Assembly: GCF_037975245.1 (NCBI RefSeq)
Contig: NC_092570.1
Coordinates: 4,124,001 to 4,188,000 of the forward strand
Direction: 5' to 3'
Source: Apostichopus japonicus
Taxonomy: Eukaryota; Echinodermata; Holothuroidea; Aspidochirotida; Stichopodidae
Length of the DNA: 64,000 nt
A program made the position numbers and the translations under genes. This document shows positions 59,814 to 64,000 of the stretch, piece after piece (position 1 is the first letter of the stretch; each line of letters starts with the position of its first letter). The notes under the pieces are model-generated. The model worked only from the letters and a program-made list of their open reading frames with translations, was not told the origin of the DNA and searched no databases.

Positions 59814-62800
59814 CTGAGGAGAGAGAAAGAGTGAGAGGAGAGAGAGAGGAGAAAGGAGAAATGGATAAACTTCATTTGCTTGTCAAAGAGTAAAATTACG
59901 AGAGAGAAAAAAACAGGGTTCATGGATGTGAAAGATTTGTTCTAGAGAAATGAGTGACCATGGCGGATGATGTCAAACCTTTCACATTCCAAGTCAATAA
60001 ACCATTATTTGTTTGTTTAACGGAAGGGTTGTTTATTTGATGGACTCTTTTCCCTGAGAAGAGAATGCCACAATTCGGGATCATTTCTCATCAGAGATAA
60101 ACGTAAGAAAAAGGTTTCCTCAAAACATAGTCCAATGTGGATAGACAGGTGAAGATCTGCTTCGAGGAACTAATGATGTTTGGACAATAAACCCAAGAAT
60201 CCCCCCCCCCCCCAAAAAAAAACATATCCTAGACATGCCAAATAAACCATTGAAGAATATTAAAATAAGTCGGGCACGAGTGAGTTACAGTAATGTTTAA
60301 CTGTGCCTTTCTATCTTATAACTCGGACAGATCGTCGTCAACAGCTTCATAAGACTGGGTTTGCCATGTTCCAGCTGATGCTGGTAAAGTCTTTTTTTAA
60401 CATTTTGTCTATTTTCTTGTTTGTTTTCTGATTAGTCCAATATATCTGAGAAATGTGAAAAATGTTGTAACTGCTGTCATACAATCTAGTTTATACTTCA
60501 TATACTGTATCTTGAGTATGTTGTACTTACTTCATACTATCTGTGTGTGTTTTGTACTCCATTATCGTATTTGGTGGTAGATTGGGAACTCTTCTCATGG
60601 TTTCACATATCTCTATTTCTTGAATTTATTTCATTAAATCTAGTATTTCTTTATACTGTACATGCTCAATAATGAGTATGTTGTACTGTACTTACTTCAT
60701 TCTATCTGTGTATATTTTGTACTCCTTTTACAGTATTTGGTGGTAGAATAAGAACTCTTCACAGGATTTCACATATCTCTATTTCTTGAATTTATTTCAT
60801 ACAGTATATACCTGTACTCAATATTGAGTATGTTGTACTTACTTCATACTATCTGTGTGTGTTTTGTACTCCATTATCCTATTTGTTGGTAGATTAAGAA
60901 CTCTTCTCATGTTTTCCTAATTAATATCCCTATTTCTTGAATTTACTTCATACAATCTAGTTTATACTTAATACTGTATCTATTTACTCATTATTGAGTA
61001 TGTTGTACTTACTTCATACTATCTGTGTGTGTTTTGTACTCCATTATCGTATTTGATGGTAGATTAAGAACTCTTCTGATATTTTCCTACTTAATATCTC
61101 TATTTCTTGAATTTACTTCATACAATCTAGTATATACTTAATACTGTACATATATACTCATTATTGAGTATGTTGTACTTACTTCATACTATCTGTGTGT
61201 GTTTTGTACTTCATTATCGTATTTGGTGGTAGATGAAGAACTCTTCTCATGTTTTCCTAATTAATATCTATATTTCTTGAATTTACTTCATACAATCTAG
61301 TTTATACTTAATACTGTATGTACTCAATATTGAGTATGTTGTACTTACTTCTTAGTATATGTGTGTGTTTTGTACTTCATTATCGTATTTGGTGGTAGAT
61401 TGAGAACTCTTCTCATGTTTTCCTGATTAATATCTCTATTTCTTGAATTTACTTCATACAATCTAGTATATACTTAATACTATATACTCAATATTGAGTA
61501 TGTTGTACTTACTTCATACTATCTGTGTGTGTTTTGTACTCCATTATCGTATTTGGTGGTAGATTGAGAACTCTTCTCAGAGTGTCTCGTATTCTGTTGG
61601 TTATAAAGTGCTCGCTAGATGTTCTGTTCCAGATAGAAATGATGTCCTCCTGGGGGAAAAAAAATAAAATTAAGAGTTATCAAAATACTTCAGATTATCC
61701 ATGAACGACAGATTAGATCAGCTAAAAATATAGTGAAGGTAACAACAACAACACAAACTCTGAAATGGACAGTGGTTCTAATCCTGGATAGTATGTCCCG
61801 GTAAAGACAGTGATTAAATTTGATAAATGGTATCAGTCAATACTGCCCATTTTCTTAAGCAGTAAGTCTTTAAAAGTGTTTTTTTCTCAAAGGACACAGA
61901 CACTGTAATACTAATAAGTAACTTTACATTGAACTCAAACTGAATGCCCTGACGAATCTGTTGAACAGAAGCAAAATTATTATCATTATATTAAATAAGT
62001 TTATTGGTATTTAAGTACTGACAAATAGAAAAAGGAACAAAGGTGAAAAAAAAAAATTGGACTCAGTAAAAAATATTTGCGTTTAAGATGTCGGGTAGTT
62101 GACAGAGGAGATAATCTCTATTGTTTGGTATCGATTCAGCCTTGCTGCAAAGAATTTGCAACTGCTGCAGCTTTTCCTATTAACACAGTGACTTAGTGAG
62201 TGTATTAGGGACAAACTTCACATCAAAGAACTGTACCTACTAGTAAATCTAAACTTAAAGACTCATCTTTTTGAAGAATATTTTTAATCAGGACTGTTTT
62301 ATAGAATATTATTATCATATTTAAAGCATTCTTAATCTTTTATCATAGAGTTTATTTTGCAAACTTTTTACTGGAAATTTAATGGTTTTATTGTTTGTAA
62401 TTTACTATTTTTATGTTGTGAGACGCGTTGAGATTTTTTTACATGTAATGTGCCTTAAAGAATATATTTACATTACATTACATTACTAAGAGTGTGGTTT
62501 CATTATGAACCTGGTAACACAGACATGAACAAGCCAATGGCCTAGACAGCTTCTCTTCAGAGAAGGGATGCATTAATTGTCACAATACTTTTTTTTCTCA
62601 ATATATCACGGAAGTGAGTCTTTCCGTTGATATCCTGACAACATATCACAATACACCATGTCTAATGCATTCCAATATAAAATAGAACTAGTTGATAACT
62701 ATTAAAATAAATTATGAAAGTTGAATACAGAAAGGGAATTTTGATTCATGTCACTTCACTGAACCAAAAATAAAGAAATTAATAAATGGTACTCACAGCA

Positions 62801-62949
62801 AAGCGTATGGACACCACTGCACCACAGATCTCATCTCCGACCATAAACTGTTCCCCGAGCATGGCAAGAATGAGATTTTCCCAAAGCCTTGATGCAAGAC
62901 CTTTTCTTAACCTAACGATCCATTTGCCTCCTTTTTTGTTAGCAGAATC
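59771..62949 (-). CDS. EIF4E2: eIF4E homologous protein 4EHP, last three coding exons
   Basis: Binds the mRNA 5' cap without recruiting eIF4G and so represses translation in the cytoplasm with partners such as GIGYF. Exons on the minus strand: 62949-62797, 61649-61513, 59813-59771; phases 0, 0, 2; 110 residues plus stop. Visible blocks: GGKWIVRLRKGLASRLWENL, LAMLGEQFMVGDEICGAVV, then EDIISIWNRTSSEHF, whose Trp corresponds to the eIF4E residue near the 7-methyl group, and RRVLNLPPNTIMEYKTHTDS. GKWIxRLRKGL and LNLPPNTIMEYKTHTDS are 4EHP-type rather than eIF4E1-type. The C-terminus is MKDNSSFRNTDVFLR, which I recall as similar to one vertebrate 4EHP isoform end. The N-terminal exons lie beyond the window. 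Its second intron is filled with partial copies of the preceding exon. Confidence 0.95.
60517..61512 (-). repeat. Tandem array of partial EIF4E2 exon copies
   Basis: About six degenerate copies of a roughly 168-bp unit at about 60517, 60680, 60830, 61000, 61168 and 61336, running into the real exon at 61513-61649. Each copy includes the last 67 nt of that exon (61579-61513), its GTAAGT donor and about 100 bp of following intron. Exon-like parts stay recognisable (ATTATCGTATTTGGTGGTAG on the plus strand), with point changes. Copies lack the exon's own acceptor. Confidence 0.95.
61513..61649 (-). CDS. EIF4E2: EIF4E2 penultimate coding exon
   Basis: 137 nt; acceptor TTTTTTTCCCCCAG, donor GTAAGT. 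Encodes EDIISIWNRTSSEHFITNRI then RDTLRRVLNLPPNTIM and EYKTHTDSM. Its 3' half is the source of the downstream array. Confidence 0.95.
62797..62949 (-). CDS. EIF4E2: EIF4E2 central coding exon
   Basis: 153 nt, phase 0 on both sides; acceptor TATCCTCTTTCAG, donor GTGAGT. Encodes DSANKKGGKWIVRLRKG, LASRLWENLILAMLGEQF and MVGDEICGAVVSIRFA. Confidence 0.96.
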
Positions 62950-64000
62950 CTGAAAGAGGATAATTTTTGCAATTTTCAGTTTTTTTTTTCTTCGAATTAC
63001 GGCTAGAAAAATAACAAAATTGTCAGAACTGGCGAGTAAACTGTCACCCTTCCCAAATATGATTCTTGGTGAGAAAATGAATAGAAAGTCCTTTTGTAAC
63101 TTTGATTCAGCATTTTATGATAGCTGTACTACTGATGTGTTTCTTTTTTATGGTTCCGACTAAACGTTGGGACTAATAGGAAACAAAAGAAGCCTTATCC
63201 TTTGAGAGGATGTCATCAACAGTTAACAAAGCTATACTACTGACTTAAGGAAAATAAGGAGTATTGCTAATGGGGACTGAATTATGGTTGTATCTTAAAG
63301 AAATGGAACACAAGTAAACTTTCAGTGGGTAGTGAGGTCCACATAACAGGTACATTGTCATTTGTCCTTGATCCTTGACAAATACTTTTGGTTGCCTTTG
63401 AGAGATTGTGCTGTAGCTTTCTTGTTACATTACAATCAGTTAGCTCAAATGAATGCTCTCAGTTTTTCGTGCAGTATCGTGATGCAAAACTTTCAAATGA
63501 ATTTATTAAAGTATGGCCACAACACTCTGGATGTTATAATCATGGCACCTGTGTATGTGTATGTGACCTGAAAAATGCTACATTTCCACCCTTGCTTTGA
63601 TTCACAAAACACACTTCAGCCACAAACAAAGCTAAGTGTGTCACCTCCCCCCCCCCCCCATCCCTCCCTTCCTTCCATTGCCTAGCCAACCCCTTGCAAC
63701 CCTTCCCTGAGTCCCTCTCTAGCCCTCCTCCCAAGTTTCCTCCTCCCCAGTTCACTCCTCCCTAGTTCCCTCCCTGACTAAATCTTGCTGATGCTCATGC
63801 ACATTTGGGTCTGGCACAGATAACAAGCAGTTTACCTTTTGAACAGGTCTGAAATTTTGACTAAAACCTTAACATAATCATAAAACCTCCACATCTAGAA
63901 AGTTGATCATTGCTTTAAATTATAAAAAAACTTTCGAAAAGAAAATTCTCTGTCTGTTTTTTATCAAGGCCAATGGTTACTCCCCTCTGCCCTTCACCCC
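62950..64000 (-). other. EIF4E2 upstream intron, no exon seen
   Basis: I searched for the upstream 4EHP exons on the minus strand and found none; they must lie beyond the window. A C-rich patch occurs at 63645-63770. Confidence 0.55.

Overview
The window is eukaryotic nuclear DNA, AT-rich and gene-poor, with spliced genes, long introns and many transposon relics and microsatellites. An NR2E-type nuclear receptor of the insect Hr83 kind (lost in vertebrates), a CR1-like retrotransposon whose first ORF carries a PHD finger and an SGNH esterase, and abundant small hAT-type elements all point to an invertebrate. My best guess is a marine deuterostome, probably an echinoderm such as a sea cucumber. 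That species guess is inference only.

Three protein-coding genes can be assembled exon by exon with matching splice phases. (1) 3652-9687, plus strand: the last four coding exons of thymidylate kinase (DTYMK); the first exon with the P-loop is not in the window. (2) 39277-18038, minus strand: a nuclear receptor of the NR2E5/NR2E6 (Hr83-like) group. Six exons are clear, and a proposed first coding exon holding only ATGG closes the reading frame exactly (1374 nt, 457 residues). (3) 62949-59771, minus strand: the last three coding exons of EIF4E2 (4EHP), the cap-binding translational repressor. DTYMK and the receptor converge; the receptor and EIF4E2 lie in tandem on the minus strand. The three act in unrelated processes (dTTP synthesis, transcription, translational repression) and nothing suggests a shared pathway.

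Layout: 1-520 inverted-repeat element; 510-2580 degenerate, internally deleted CR1-like retrotransposon inside DTYMK intron 1; 3652-9687 DTYMK, with a nested pair of hAT-like elements in intron 3 and a tandem repeat, a 1-kb transposon relic and a foldback element in intron 4; 9.7-18 kb intergenic, with minisatellites, a hAT-like MITE and a telomere-like patch; 18-39.3 kb nuclear receptor with 9.3-kb and 8.1-kb introns; 39.6-40.1 kb CCAAT/CpG-bearing region, probably its promoter; 40-59 kb AT-rich DNA with microsatellites, three hAT-like MITEs and a second CpG-bearing patch at 53.2-54.1 kb; 59.4-64 kb EIF4E2 3' part.

The most unusual structure is that two of the genes have had pieces of their own exons tandemly duplicated into introns. 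A 303-bp duplication in the receptor copies the 3' splice site and start of its last coding exon, making a decoy that would end the protein early. In EIF4E2 the 3' half of an exon plus its 5' splice site is repeated about six times in the following intron.
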